62,215 bases of DNA from Nitrospira sp. (GCA_016873395.1 VGXG01000008.1:1-62215), one strand, 5' to 3'; shown: positions 49,437 to 58,217, numbered from the stretch's first letter. Notes: generated from the letters alone by a model not told the origin. Numbers and translations: made by a program.

Positions 49437-50093
49437 ATGTTTACCGGGATCGTAGAAGAGATGGGCGTCGTGATGGGGCTGGAGAAAAACCTGGCCGGTG
49501 CCAGGCTGACCCTCCTCGCCCAGACAATCATGACCGACCTGACGGAAGGCGCCAGCGTCAGCGTGAACGGCGCCTGCCTCACTGTCGTGGCAAAAGGCGA
49601 ACGAGACTTTTCCGTCGATCTCTCTCCCGAAACGCTCTTAGTGACCACCCTAGGCAGGCTGGCAGCCGGCATGCCGGTCAATCTTGAGCGGGCGATGAAG
49701 CTCAACGAACGGCTCGGCGGCCATCTGGTGGCCGGCCATGTGGACGGGGTCGGGATGGTCCGGAGCCGCAGACAGGACGGCAACGCCATCGTGCTGACGA
49801 TCGAGACGCCACCGGAATTAGTGCGTTATTGCGTGCCGAAGGGTTCCATCACCATTGATGGAATCAGTATGACGATCAACGAGGTAACGGACCGGACCTT
49901 CAGTATCGCGGTGATTCCCCACACGGCCAAGGTCACGACCTTGGGACTCATGAAGGAAGGGGACCAAGTCAACCTCGAATCGGACCTCATCGGCAAGTAC
50001 GTCGAGCGGCTGCTTCAGGAGCGAGGCGTCCTGCCCTCCAAACCAGCCCCCGTCATCGACCGCGACTATCTGCAGAAGCGGGGACTGATCTAA
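49437..50093 (+). CDS. ribE: Riboflavin synthase, alpha subunit
   Basis: A 218-residue riboflavin synthase that dismutates two lumazine molecules into riboflavin. It shows the two homologous barrels: MFTGIVEEMG and SVNGACLTV in the first, GHLVAGHVDGVG and SITIDGISMTINEV in the second. It follows the small membrane peptide by three bases and is followed by a TCAGT spacer element. ribD is 4.7 kb upstream, so the usual rib cluster is interrupted here. Confidence 0.95.
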   Translation: MFTGIVEEMGVVMGLEKNLAGARLTLLAQTIMTDLTEGASVSVNGACLTVVAKGERDFSVDLSPETLLVTTLGRLAAGMPVNLERAMKLNERLGGHLVAGHVDGVGMVRSRRQDGNAIVLTIETPPELVRYCVPKGSITIDGISMTINEVTDRTFSIAVIPHTAKVTTLGLMKEGDQVNLESDLIGKYVERLLQERGVLPSKPAPVIDRDYLQKRGLI

Positions 50094-50097
50094 GGGG

Positions 50098-50164
50098 AGT
50101 TTTCAGTTCACTGCTCTCAGTTCTCAGTTTCCAACTCAGTGCTGACGACTGATTACTGACAACT
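50098..50164. repeat. Palindromic spacer element, TCAGT/ACTGA type
   Basis: TTTTCAGTTCACTGCTCTCAG words on the left face GACTGATTACTGACAAC on the right. It lies between the convergent ribE and acsA genes, where a hairpin could end both transcripts. Confidence 0.7.
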
Positions 50165-50169
50165 ATTCG

Positions 50170-52068
50170 TCACTCCTCAATCGTCGAGATATCCCCCGGA
50201 TCCTGCCCGAGCTCCTGAGCCTTGAGCACCCGTCGCATGATCTTGCCGGAACGGGTCTTGGGCAGGGAGGTGACCACGTCGATCTCATGTGGCACCGCAA
50301 TCTTGCCCAACTCTTTCAGCACGTGATCCTTCAGCGCATGAAGCAACTCGTGGCTGCTCTGATAGCCCTGTTTGAGAATCACGAAGGCCTTGATGGATTC
50401 GCCCACCGTCTTGTGGGGCTTGCCGATCACCGCCGCTTCGGCCACGGCCTGGTGGCTGACCAGGGCGCTCTCCACCTCGGCCGTCCCGATGCGGTTGCCG
50501 GCGACTTTGATCACGTCATCGGCGCGCCCCATGAACCACAAATACCCCTGCTCATCCTTCCGGCAGACATCCCCGGCCGTGTAGCAGTTGGGAATCGTGT
50601 TCCAATAGACTTGATAGCGGTCCGGGTCCTTGTAGATCGTGCGCATCATGGCGGGCCACGGCTTCTTGATCACGGCAAACCCTCCGGCATTGGCCGGCAA
50701 GCTGTTGCCCGCTCGATCCACCACGTCCGCCTCAATGCCCAGGAACGGCCTGGTCGCCGATCCCGGCTTGAGCGGCACGGAGGGGAGGGGAGTGACCAGG
50801 ATCATGCCGGTCTCGGTCTGCCACCAGGTATCCATGATCGGTTTGTCGCCGCCGGTTACTCGGTGGTACCACTCCCAGGCTTCCGGGTTGATCGGCTCGC
50901 CGACCGTGCCCAGAACCCGGAGCGTCGAGAGATCGTACTTCTTGGGCCACTCCTCCCCGTACTTCATCAGCAACCGGACCGCCGTCGGGGTGGTGTAGAA
51001 GATCGAGACGCCGTACCGTTCGATCAAGTGCCACCAGCGGCCAGGGTTGGGATAGTCCGGCTTGCCCTCGGCGGTGAGGATGGTGGCTCCGTTGAGCAGG
51101 GGGCCATACACAATATAACTGTGGCCCGTGACCCACCCGGGATCGGCCACACAGAAGTAGACGTCCTCCTCCTTGAGATCGAACACATACTTCGTCGTGA
51201 TGTAGGTCCCCACCATGTATCCACCGTGCACGTGCACCACCCCTTTGGGCTTGCCGGTCGTACCGGAGGTATACAGAATGTAGAGGGGCGTTTCTGCATC
51301 CAGCGGCTCCGCCTCGCATTGAGCCCTTTCTCCCGCCAACCAGTCGTCCCAATCCACTTCTTTGGAAGCCGTGAGGGGAACTCCCGGCTTTTCTCGTCGG
51401 ACCACCACGACGGTCTCCACGGTCCCGCAGTTGGAGACAGCCTGGTCCACGACCGTTTTGAGGGCGATGCGCTTGCCCCGGTCATAGCCGCAGTCCGCGG
51501 TGATGACCACCCGCGATTCCGCATCCTGAATGCGGCTTTCCAACGCCGGCGCGCTGAACCCGGAATACACGACGCTGTGGATCACGCCGATCCTGGCACA
51601 GGCCAGCATCGCCACGATCTGCTCGGGGATCTTCGGCAGATAGATCGTAACCCGGTCGCCCTTCTTGAGCCCGAGCGCTTTCAACGCGTTCGCGCAGCGA
51701 TTGACCTGGCGAAGGAGCTCGCCGTAGGTGAAGACCCGCTCCTCTCCCTGTTCTCCCACCCAGATCACGGCCACCTTGTTCCTTCGCCAGGTCTTCACGT
51801 GGCGGTCCAGGCAGTTGTAGGAGATGTTGCAGGTGGCGCCGACGAACCACTTGGCCCAGGGATAGTTCCACTCAAGGACCTTCGTCCAGGGGCTGAACCA
51901 TTCCAATTCCTTCGCTATCTTGTCCCAAAAAGCCTCCGGATCGGCGATTGATCGGCGATACTCTACTTCATAATCTTTGATGTGTGCGGCAGCTTTGGTC
52001 TCTGCGGTCGGATGCACAATCCGGCCGGTTTGCGACAGACTCTCGATTGGCTCGTCCCTCTTGTCCAT
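50170..52068 (-). CDS. acsA: Acetyl-CoA synthetase
   Basis: A 632-residue AMP-forming acetate-CoA ligase. The ATP motif is YTSGTTGKPKG. The acyl pocket region has DTWWQTETGMI, the hinge GRADDVIKVAGNRI, and the C-terminal catalytic and acetylation-site Lys lies in PKTRSGKIMRR. GGGAG precedes the ATG. It is a single gene on the minus strand with its own promoter, which fits acetate assimilation to acetyl-CoA. Confidence 0.96.
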   Translation of the reverse strand: MDKRDEPIESLSQTGRIVHPTAETKAAAHIKDYEVEYRRSIADPEAFWDKIAKELEWFSPWTKVLEWNYPWAKWFVGATCNISYNCLDRHVKTWRRNKVAVIWVGEQGEERVFTYGELLRQVNRCANALKALGLKKGDRVTIYLPKIPEQIVAMLACARIGVIHSVVYSGFSAPALESRIQDAESRVVITADCGYDRGKRIALKTVVDQAVSNCGTVETVVVVRREKPGVPLTASKEVDWDDWLAGERAQCEAEPLDAETPLYILYTSGTTGKPKGVVHVHGGYMVGTYITTKYVFDLKEEDVYFCVADPGWVTGHSYIVYGPLLNGATILTAEGKPDYPNPGRWWHLIERYGVSIFYTTPTAVRLLMKYGEEWPKKYDLSTLRVLGTVGEPINPEAWEWYHRVTGGDKPIMDTWWQTETGMILVTPLPSVPLKPGSATRPFLGIEADVVDRAGNSLPANAGGFAVIKKPWPAMMRTIYKDPDRYQVYWNTIPNCYTAGDVCRKDEQGYLWFMGRADDVIKVAGNRIGTAEVESALVSHQAVAEAAVIGKPHKTVGESIKAFVILKQGYQSSHELLHALKDHVLKELGKIAVPHEIDVVTSLPKTRSGKIMRRVLKAQELGQDPGDISTIEE

Positions 52069-52144
52069 GCGAACGCTCCCTACTCCGACTCAATTCGATC
52101 TCGCGCTTGCCCCTCCGCTTCTGCGGCCTGGACAGCGGGAGATC

Positions 52145-52173
52145 ATTATGGGCAAGCCGGCGGAGATGTTCAA
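52145..52173 (-). promoter_or_regulatory. Promoter of acsA
   Basis: On the minus strand TTGAAC (52173 to 52168) and CATAAT (52150 to 52145) are 17 bases apart, about 75 bases upstream of the acsA start. Confidence 0.5.
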
Positions 52174-52285
52174 GCCCGGCGCGAGCCCCATCCTTGACAG
52201 CCTGAAGACCCGAAGAGTAGCATCCCTTCAAAAAGCAGTTTTCACCTGATGGGTCGATGCATTTGAAAGACCCGACGCCTCTGTC

Positions 52286-53653
52286 ATGCAACGATTACGT
52301 ACCCCGTTCACAAAACTGGCCTTGACGGCGGTTCTGGTCTGTACCGCCGCCACCACCGCGTCAGGCCAGCTCGGCCGCCCCGAAGGTTTGTACTACAAAT
52401 CCTGGGGAGTAGTGATCGGTATCGACGACTACCAAGTCGCTCCGAAACTGGCCGGGTCCGTGTCCGACGCCAAGTCCGTTGCCGTCGCACTGCGTCAGCT
52501 CGGCTTCGACGACATCATCGAGGTCTACGACAAAGACGCGAAGTCCAGAAACCTCAAAGCCATCCTGTCGAACGATCTGCCGCGGAAGGTGGGCCGCCAG
52601 GACCGGGTCGTCGTGTTTTTCGCAGGTCATGCCGCTGTCACGCGCGACATGAACGGGAAAGACCTGGGTTACCTCGTGCCCTGGGACGCCCAGATCGCCA
52701 ACGTTTCCAAAGCCGTGACCTTGGACGACCTGAAGGAGTTTTCGCGCCGCGTGATGTCCAAACACGTTCTGTTCGTGCTGGACGCTGCGGTGGCCGGATG
52801 GGACATCACGCCGCCTCAACAACTGTCTCTGGAAGGACGGCTCTCCCCGGAGGATGAAACCGATCGGCGGTCAGTCCAGATCCTCACGGCCGCCGGCAAG
52901 GGAGAGACCGTGACTCAGAAAGACGGGCAGGGAATCTTCACGCAGGCCTTCATGGCCGGGCTCAAGGGCGCTGCCGACAACAACAAGAACGGCTGGGTTA
53001 TGGGCACCGAGCTGGCCGCCTATATCAAGCAACAGGTGGAGCAGGCCACGGGAGGCGCCCAGCATCCTCAATTCGCCCGCCTGGATGGGGATGGGGACAT
53101 CGTCTTGGTCGAAGGGAAAAAGAGCGCGTTTCGGGCCGGGCCGGAGCCCAAGACCCAGACCGAACGGACGGCGGCGGCGAAAGAAGAGTATGACAAGGCC
53201 TATTCGCTGTTGCAGCAGCAACGTTCCGTGCAGGAAGCGATCGAACGGCTGAACAAGGCGATCGGGTATGACCCCGCCTTCGGAGATGCTTACGTGCTGA
53301 AGAGCTATATCCTGTTGGAACTCCAGCCCAACCTGGATGAGGCCCTGGTGGCCGGCGAATTGGCGGTCAAACACGCGCCCAAGAATCCGGACTCGCACTA
53401 TACGCTTGGATTAGTGCTGCAAAAGAAAGGCCGCTTCGCGGACGCGGAGCGGGCCCTGCTCCAAGCGGCGGCCGTCAATGCTGCCTATACGGATGTCTAT
53501 CTCTCGCTAGGGGACCTCTACGCGGAAGACCTCAAGGATCAGAAGAAGGCCGCGGAAGCCTACCGCCGCTACCTGAAGACAGGCGGCACTGAAAACAGAG
53601 TGCGGGACTACCTGCAAGAGAAGGGCGGCGCCGCGCCGCCTACGAAACAGTAG
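52286..53653 (+). CDS. Exported caspase-like/TPR protein lacking the catalytic Cys
   Basis: A 455-residue protein with a signal peptide (LALTAVLVCTAATTASG). Residues 35-260 have the C14 caspase fold (WGVVIGIDDYQ, DAKSVAVALRQLGFDDI). The His is kept (FFAGHA, H115), but where active homologues have DAC the sequence reads LDAAVAG, with A168 replacing Cys. It is therefore probably not a peptidase. Residues 290-440 contain about four TPR units (AIERLNKAIGYDPAFGDAY, PDSHYTLGLVLQKKGRFADA). It may act as a periplasmic scaffold. It lies about 600 bases before a lipoprotein operon on the same strand. Confidence 0.85.
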   Translation: MQRLRTPFTKLALTAVLVCTAATTASGQLGRPEGLYYKSWGVVIGIDDYQVAPKLAGSVSDAKSVAVALRQLGFDDIIEVYDKDAKSRNLKAILSNDLPRKVGRQDRVVVFFAGHAAVTRDMNGKDLGYLVPWDAQIANVSKAVTLDDLKEFSRRVMSKHVLFVLDAAVAGWDITPPQQLSLEGRLSPEDETDRRSVQILTAAGKGETVTQKDGQGIFTQAFMAGLKGAADNNKNGWVMGTELAAYIKQQVEQATGGAQHPQFARLDGDGDIVLVEGKKSAFRAGPEPKTQTERTAAAKEEYDKAYSLLQQQRSVQEAIERLNKAIGYDPAFGDAYVLKSYILLELQPNLDEALVAGELAVKHAPKNPDSHYTLGLVLQKKGRFADAERALLQAAAVNAAYTDVYLSLGDLYAEDLKDQKKAAEAYRRYLKTGGTENRVRDYLQEKGGAAPPTKQ

Positions 53654-53659
53654 AAAAGG

Positions 53660-53760
53660 GTCATTGGTCAATCGTCATCGGTCACTGGGGAGGAAAGCCA
53701 TTCCAAAATTGGCCATGCTCCTCATTGCCGGTGACCATTAACTAGTGACCATTGACGTTT
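53660..53760. repeat. Palindromic spacer element, GGTCATTGGTCA type
   Basis: GGTCATTGGTCAATCGTCATC on the left pairs imperfectly with GGTGACCATTAACTAGTGACC on the right, with an inner CCATTCCAAAATTGG-like arm. It lies just downstream of the pseudo-caspase gene. Confidence 0.7.
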
Positions 53761-53762
53761 TT

Positions 53763-53945
53763 TTAGTCCTGCGCTCCGCCTTTCAGATACCCCAGCCCGA
53801 TCTTGAGCGCGCGCCGCGTCACCTCCGCCCAGCGGACCTCCGGATACTCAGCCAGCACCGCTGCAGCTTTCGGGTCCTGCACATCCAACTCGATGACCTT
53901 GATGACTCCATCCTGAATCTTGACCTGTGCCACGCCATCCTCCAT
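53763..53945 (-). CDS. Small ORF, possible antitoxin-like protein
   Basis: A 60-residue ORF (start MEDGVAQVKIQDG). The C-terminal YPEVRWAEVTRRALKIGLGYL resembles the helix of VapB/RHH antitoxins (xxINWSEVVRRAL). No toxin gene is adjacent and no strong ribosome binding site is seen. It could be a remnant or an orphan. Confidence 0.35.
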   Translation of the reverse strand: MEDGVAQVKIQDGVIKVIELDVQDPKAAAVLAEYPEVRWAEVTRRALKIGLGYLKGGAQD

Positions 53946-53962
53946 ACCGAGCTTCGCTTGAG

Positions 53963-54086
53963 CCGCGCCCTTCGATCAAATGGGCGCGGATAGTTATTTT
54001 GCCTCCAGTGAAATGTGAACCAAACTTCGTTTGAGCCCGGGTACCCGTTGCTCGGGGTGCCCGTTGCTCTTTCCACAGCAACGGGC
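53963..54086. other. Cluster of GC hairpins upstream of the lipoprotein operon
   Basis: CCGCGCCC/GGGCGCGG (53963-53989) and GCCCGTTGCT/AGCAACGGGC (54059-54086) are perfect hairpins, and CCCGTTGCTC occurs twice (54044, 54060). The region lies upstream of the promoter at 54120 and is not explained by any gene. Confidence 0.5.
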
Positions 54087-54119
54087 CAGCGCAATGGGTG
54101 AAACGGCTCCCGCGCTTCG

Positions 54120-54148
54120 TTGACAGGTCTCGGGTCGCATGTTAGCAT
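54120..54148 (+). promoter_or_regulatory. Strong promoter of the envelope lipoprotein operon
   Basis: TTGACA (54120-54125), a 17-base spacer ending TCGCATGT, and TAGCAT (54143-54148). The leader to the first ATG is about 100 bases. Confidence 0.65.
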
Positions 54149-54255
54149 GAATCAAAGTGATTTCGGCAACCATCGTCAACGAATCTCTCGCCAGGGACGG
54201 CGCAAATCCCCCAACGACCCCCAGGAAGCGAGACGGGTCAGGAAGGAGTTCTCTC

Positions 54256-54822
54256 ATGATCTCGACCAAATCACAGGTGGCAAAACTGATAGGCAGCGCC
54301 GTGGCTGTCGTTTTGCTGGCCGGGCTCACCGCCTGCGGCGGTCCTCCGGCCTGGGTAAAAAAGGGCTCCGGCGTCTATAACGAAAAAGACAACAAGTCGT
54401 TTTACGGGGTCGGAGCAGTGACCGGGGTGAGGAACGAACCCCTGGCTTGGGACGCGGCCGAGAACCGGGCTCGCGCTGAGCTGACCAAAAGCTTCCAGAC
54501 CTACACCGCCTACTTGATGCGAGACTATGCGGCCTCGACCACGGCAGGCGACTTCAATAAATCGGCGGAGGAACAGAACATCGAACGGGCGATCAAGACC
54601 TTTGCCTCGGCGACCCTCAGTGGGGTGCGCCCGATCGATCGGTACAAAGATGAAAAGACCGGCACCTACTATGTCCTGACGAAACTGTCGCTGAAGGAAA
54701 TGCAGGACGCCCTTGAGCAGACGAAAGAACTGAACGCCCAGGTCCGTGACTATGTCCGCCGGAACAGCGAGAAGGCCTTCGAGCGGCTCGAAAAGGAAGA
54801 AGACAAACAGGGAAAGAAATAA
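54256..54822 (+). CDS. LPP20-like lipoprotein
   Basis: A 188-residue lipoprotein with start ATG 54256 backed by GGAAGGAG. The signal peptide ends in LLAGLTAC. The mature part has PPAWVKKGSGVYNEKDNKSF then FYGVGAVTG, AENRARAELTKSF and TGTYYVLTKLSL, matching the LPP20 fold seen in outer-membrane lipoproteins. The tail is a charged coiled coil (EKAFERLEKEEDK). It is the first gene of a four-gene operon of envelope proteins. Confidence 0.8.
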   Translation: MISTKSQVAKLIGSAVAVVLLAGLTACGGPPAWVKKGSGVYNEKDNKSFYGVGAVTGVRNEPLAWDAAENRARAELTKSFQTYTAYLMRDYAASTTAGDFNKSAEEQNIERAIKTFASATLSGVRPIDRYKDEKTGTYYVLTKLSLKEMQDALEQTKELNAQVRDYVRRNSEKAFERLEKEEDKQGKK

Positions 54823-54897
54823 TGAAGTCGGAACGATGAATGATGAATAAGGAAGCGCCAACCTTTTTATTCAGCATTCAGCACACAGCGCTCAGCT
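54822..54897. repeat. Spacer repeat overlapping the LpoB-like gene start
   Basis: Words tgaatgatgaataag and attcagcattcagcacacagc form imperfectly pairing arms. They span the intergenic gap and the first codons of the LpoB-like gene. Confidence 0.5.
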
Positions 54898-55508
54898 TTC
54901 GCCTCTGGCGGGCCGTCGCTGCCGTGATGCTGTCCGCACTCCTGGTGATGGTCGCCGGATGTGGAAGCGCCGCCAAGGTGACCAGAGTGGACGCCGACGT
55001 TGTCACGGATTTAAGCGGACGCTGGAACGATACCGACTCCAGGCTGGTGGCGGAAACGATGGTCAGGGAGGCGCTTGATAGCCCCTGGCTGGGAAACTAC
55101 ACGAGAGCCAGAGGCCGCCAGCCCGTCGTCGTGGTCGGTACGATCCTGAACCGAAGCCACGACCACATCAATGTCCAGACCTTCGTGACGGACCTCTCCC
55201 GCGAGTTGACGAATTCCCAGAAGGTCGCCTTCGTGGCCGGCAAAGGGGAGCGGGAGGAGATCCGGGAGGAACGGCGCGAACAGGCCATCCATGCCCGCGA
55301 GGACACGCAGAAGGCGCCTGGGAAGGAGATCGGAGCCGACTATATCCTGAAAGGCTCCATCTCCAGCATCCCCGACGAGTCGGATGGCGTCAAGGCGATG
55401 TTCTACCAGGTCGACCTGGAGATGATCGATCTCGAAAGCAACGTCAAGTCCTGGTTTGGCCAGAAGAAGATCAAGAAAGTGATTGAACGTAAGCGCGTAC
55501 TCTTTTAG
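54840..55508 (+). CDS. LpoB-like lipoprotein (penicillin-binding protein activator type)
   Basis: A 222-residue lipoprotein; the signal peptide ends VMVAGC. The mature segment DLSGRWNDTDSRLVAETMVREAL and the fold that follows (VVVGTILNRSHDHIN, GADYILKGSISSI) resemble LpoB/CsgG-like proteins, which in enterobacteria activate PBP1b. The first 20 or so codons run through a GATGAATGATG/CAGCATTCAGC spacer repeat, so the true N-terminus may lie further in; the n-region arginines before the hydrophobic core favour an upstream start. Confidence 0.8.
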   Translation: MMNKEAPTFLFSIQHTALSFRLWRAVAAVMLSALLVMVAGCGSAAKVTRVDADVVTDLSGRWNDTDSRLVAETMVREALDSPWLGNYTRARGRQPVVVVGTILNRSHDHINVQTFVTDLSRELTNSQKVAFVAGKGEREEIREERREQAIHAREDTQKAPGKEIGADYILKGSISSIPDESDGVKAMFYQVDLEMIDLESNVKSWFGQKKIKKVIERKRVLF

Positions 55509-55550
55509 GTCCCGTCCGACTGAGCTGTTCGACAAGTCCGTTCGACCTCC

Positions 55551-57023
55551 GTGGCAGAATCCAGCTTGCTTGCCAATCCGGCATCACGCCCGCTGTTTCA
55601 GTCCTTCCTGACCCTATGGTTGATGGCGGCAGCGATTTCCGGCTGTAGCTCCGCGCACAACCGCTACCTCCTGGTGGAGGAGAGCCTCAGGACCGGCAAC
55701 GTGATGCAGGCGGACCAGATCGTCGCGCAGGCCGAACGGGACTATGGCTCGACCAGCCGCGTCCTGTACCGGATGGACCGAGGCATGACGCTGCACTTGG
55801 CCGGCCGCTATCAGGAGAGCACGGCGATCCTGGAGCAGGCGGAAACGGAAGTGGAGGATCTCTACACCCGCCGGGTGCGCACCGAAACAAAAGCCTTCCT
55901 CGTCAACGATACCCTCTTGCCGTATGAAGGGGAGCCCTATGAACAGGTCATGGTCAACGTGCTCAAGGCCCTCAACTACGCCGAGATGGGGAGCCTGTAC
56001 GAGGCCTTGGTTGAAGCCCGAAAGATCGACCAGCGATTGAACGGCTTCGCTGACCAGGCGCGCGACAAGGACACCTATCGCGACGACGCCTTTGCCCGGT
56101 ACCTGACCGGCATCCTGTATGAAGCGACCGGCGATCTCGACAACGCGTTCATCGCGTACCGCAAGGCCTACGAGGCCTACCTCCGGGCACGTCCCTGGGC
56201 CCGCGTGACCGCCCCTTCCATGCTCCAGTCGGACCTTCTGCGGGTGACGGACGCATTGCATCTGCACCAGGAGCACGAGGGGTATAAGGAAGCGTTCGGA
56301 GAGACGGCATGGCAGCCGGCCGACCAGCTCCATCACCTCGCCCACCTCGTGGTAATCAGCTATAATGGGCGCGCCCCGCGGAAGGAAGACCAATTCATCG
56401 ACCTCCCGATCAGCCTGGAGGCGTTGCGGCTTGTCCTGTTGACGAAAGGGACGATCGGAGCCAGCACCCAGGACTCGCGAGTGCCGGAAAGCTTCTTGTA
56501 TGGGCTGAGCGGGCGAGTGGTCCGGGTGGCGCTCCCCCGTCTCGTGCCGCAGAAGTCGCAAGTGGCCTATGGACAGGTGAGCCTGATCGGAGCCGGAGAA
56601 TCCTTCACCGGACGGACCGAGCTGACGCAGGACTTCAGCGCCCTGGCTGCCAAAAGCCTGAATGATCGCTATACCCAACTGGCGATCAAGGCTGTGGCCC
56701 GGGCGGCGGTGAAATACGCGCTGGCGCAAGGGGCCGGTCGAGGCGCCCAAGCTGCCGCCGGCCGGGATGCGGGACCGCTTGTCGGGATTCTCGTTGGGAC
56801 CCTGGCCCATGCCTTAGCCATCGGCACGGAAGAATCGGACACGCGAAGCTGGCGCACGTTGCCGGATGAGATCCAGATCCTGCGCCTGTGGGTGCCTCCC
56901 GGATCCTATGAGTTGCATGTCCGACCGGTAGGCCGTAACGGCAACCAGGGACGTGCCTCCATGCAAACCGTGACCCTTGAGAGCGGGGAGACCACATTCT
57001 TCATCGAGCGGGTCATGCACTAA
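55551..57023 (+). CDS. TPR-like lipoprotein (COG3014-type)
   Basis: A 490-residue lipoprotein with a GTG start and a signal ending AAAISGC. The first 220 residues contain TPR-like helices (MTLHLAGRYQESTAILEQAE, ILYEATGDLDNAFIAYRKAY). The second half includes a Gly/Ala-rich stretch with a possible amphipathic or membrane segment (GPLVGILVGTLAHALAIG) and a beta-rich end. The arrangement of a COG3014-type protein beside LpoB-like and LPP20 proteins recurs in several Gram-negative genomes as far as I recall. The stop shares a base with the next start. Confidence 0.75.
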   Translation: MAESSLLANPASRPLFQSFLTLWLMAAAISGCSSAHNRYLLVEESLRTGNVMQADQIVAQAERDYGSTSRVLYRMDRGMTLHLAGRYQESTAILEQAETEVEDLYTRRVRTETKAFLVNDTLLPYEGEPYEQVMVNVLKALNYAEMGSLYEALVEARKIDQRLNGFADQARDKDTYRDDAFARYLTGILYEATGDLDNAFIAYRKAYEAYLRARPWARVTAPSMLQSDLLRVTDALHLHQEHEGYKEAFGETAWQPADQLHHLAHLVVISYNGRAPRKEDQFIDLPISLEALRLVLLTKGTIGASTQDSRVPESFLYGLSGRVVRVALPRLVPQKSQVAYGQVSLIGAGESFTGRTELTQDFSALAAKSLNDRYTQLAIKAVARAAVKYALAQGAGRGAQAAAGRDAGPLVGILVGTLAHALAIGTEESDTRSWRTLPDEIQILRLWVPPGSYELHVRPVGRNGNQGRASMQTVTLESGETTFFIERVMH

Positions 57024-58207
57024 TGCCTGTGCCGATGGTAAGACTCCAGCGGCGGCTCCTGCTCGTGATCATGGCAGCGCTCCTGGCGGCCGGCCTCCCA
57101 AGCGGCTGTGCCGGAAGCAGGGGAGGATCGCCTGCCTGGATCGAAGGGGTGAGCCGGGATTATCCGTCCGACCAGTACCTCACGGGAGTAGGACAGGCCG
57201 AGTCCCAACCGGCCGCCGCCGAGCGGGCCTATGCCGCTGTGGCGAGGATTTTCAAAGCCGAGGTCAGCGCCCAGTCACGGGATTGGGAATCCTTCTTGCT
57301 GCTGGAAAAACGAAGCGGCGCACAGACCGAACGGCGATTAACGTTGGATCAGGTCACCAAGGTCTCGACGGACAAGGTCCTGGAGAATGTCCGGATCCTG
57401 GACGGGTGGTTCGATCAAAAGTCCGGCCGCCACTACGCCCTGGCCGGAATGAACCGGACGCAAGCAGGGGTGGCGCTGCAGGAGCGGATCGCCGAATTGG
57501 ACGGGATGGTAGAGGCGGAGCTGAAAGAATCCGGCCAGGCCCAGGACAAGCTGGCCCGCTTGCGGAATATTCGGCGCGCGGTAAAAAGCCTCGTGTTGCG
57601 GGAGGCCTACAACGCTGATTTGCGCGTCATCCGGCAGAGCGGCCGGGGCGTCGAGGCAGTCTATCGGGTAGCCGACCTCACGGCTGAAATGGAGCGGTTT
57701 GTCACCGCCAACGTGACGATCTCCGTCGAAGTGACCGGCGAGCAGGCAGAACCGGTCAGACGAGCGGTGACGGAAGGGCTGATCCGCGAAGGCCTGCCGG
57801 TCAGCTCCCGCCGCGCCGGGACGACAGCCGGCCCGGATGGAGCGGAGAGTGCCCCCAAGCCAGTAGAGTTGCTCGTGAAGGGAACCGCGAGGTTGTGGAA
57901 AGCCAACGTCCCTGATCCCCAGTTTCGGTATATCCGCTGGTGCAGCGACTTCGTCATTGTGGAGACCGGCACCCAGCTGGTGGTCGGAGCCGTGTCGAGA
58001 AGCGGCAGGGAAGGACATCTTACCGAGGGGGAGGCCCAGGCCAAGGCCATCCGTGTGATGCAACAAGAAGTGACGTCGGAGTTGGCCAAATCCCTCGCCG
58101 GTTATGTCTACGGAGATATGGATCAGCCGGACGCCATCCTTCCGGCTGCCTGTCCGCGCGAAGAGGGAGCGGCACCGGCCTCCCTCTCGCCAATCGGACC
58201 CCTGTGA
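57023..58207 (+). CDS. LPP20-family lipoprotein
   Basis: A 394-residue lipoprotein with signal LLAAGLPSGC. After GGSPAWIEGVSRDYPSDQYLT comes the LPP20-type YLTGVGQAESQPAAAERAY and a long helical middle (AELDGMVEAELKESGQAQDK). A C-terminal domain (VTISVEVTGEQAEPVRRAV) reads like an Lpo/CsgG-type alpha/beta unit. It is the second LPP20-type gene of the operon and ends it, ahead of the toxin-antitoxin pair. Confidence 0.78.
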   Translation: MPVPMVRLQRRLLLVIMAALLAAGLPSGCAGSRGGSPAWIEGVSRDYPSDQYLTGVGQAESQPAAAERAYAAVARIFKAEVSAQSRDWESFLLLEKRSGAQTERRLTLDQVTKVSTDKVLENVRILDGWFDQKSGRHYALAGMNRTQAGVALQERIAELDGMVEAELKESGQAQDKLARLRNIRRAVKSLVLREAYNADLRVIRQSGRGVEAVYRVADLTAEMERFVTANVTISVEVTGEQAEPVRRAVTEGLIREGLPVSSRRAGTTAGPDGAESAPKPVELLVKGTARLWKANVPDPQFRYIRWCSDFVIVETGTQLVVGAVSRSGREGHLTEGEAQAKAIRVMQQEVTSELAKSLAGYVYGDMDQPDAILPAACPREEGAAPASLSPIGPL

Positions 58208-58217
58208 GGCCAAAACC

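Noticed and set aside
50287-51951. A 554-codon open frame on the plus strand opposite acsA
   Set aside because: The translation has no recognisable domain and the minus strand encodes an unmistakable acetyl-CoA synthetase.
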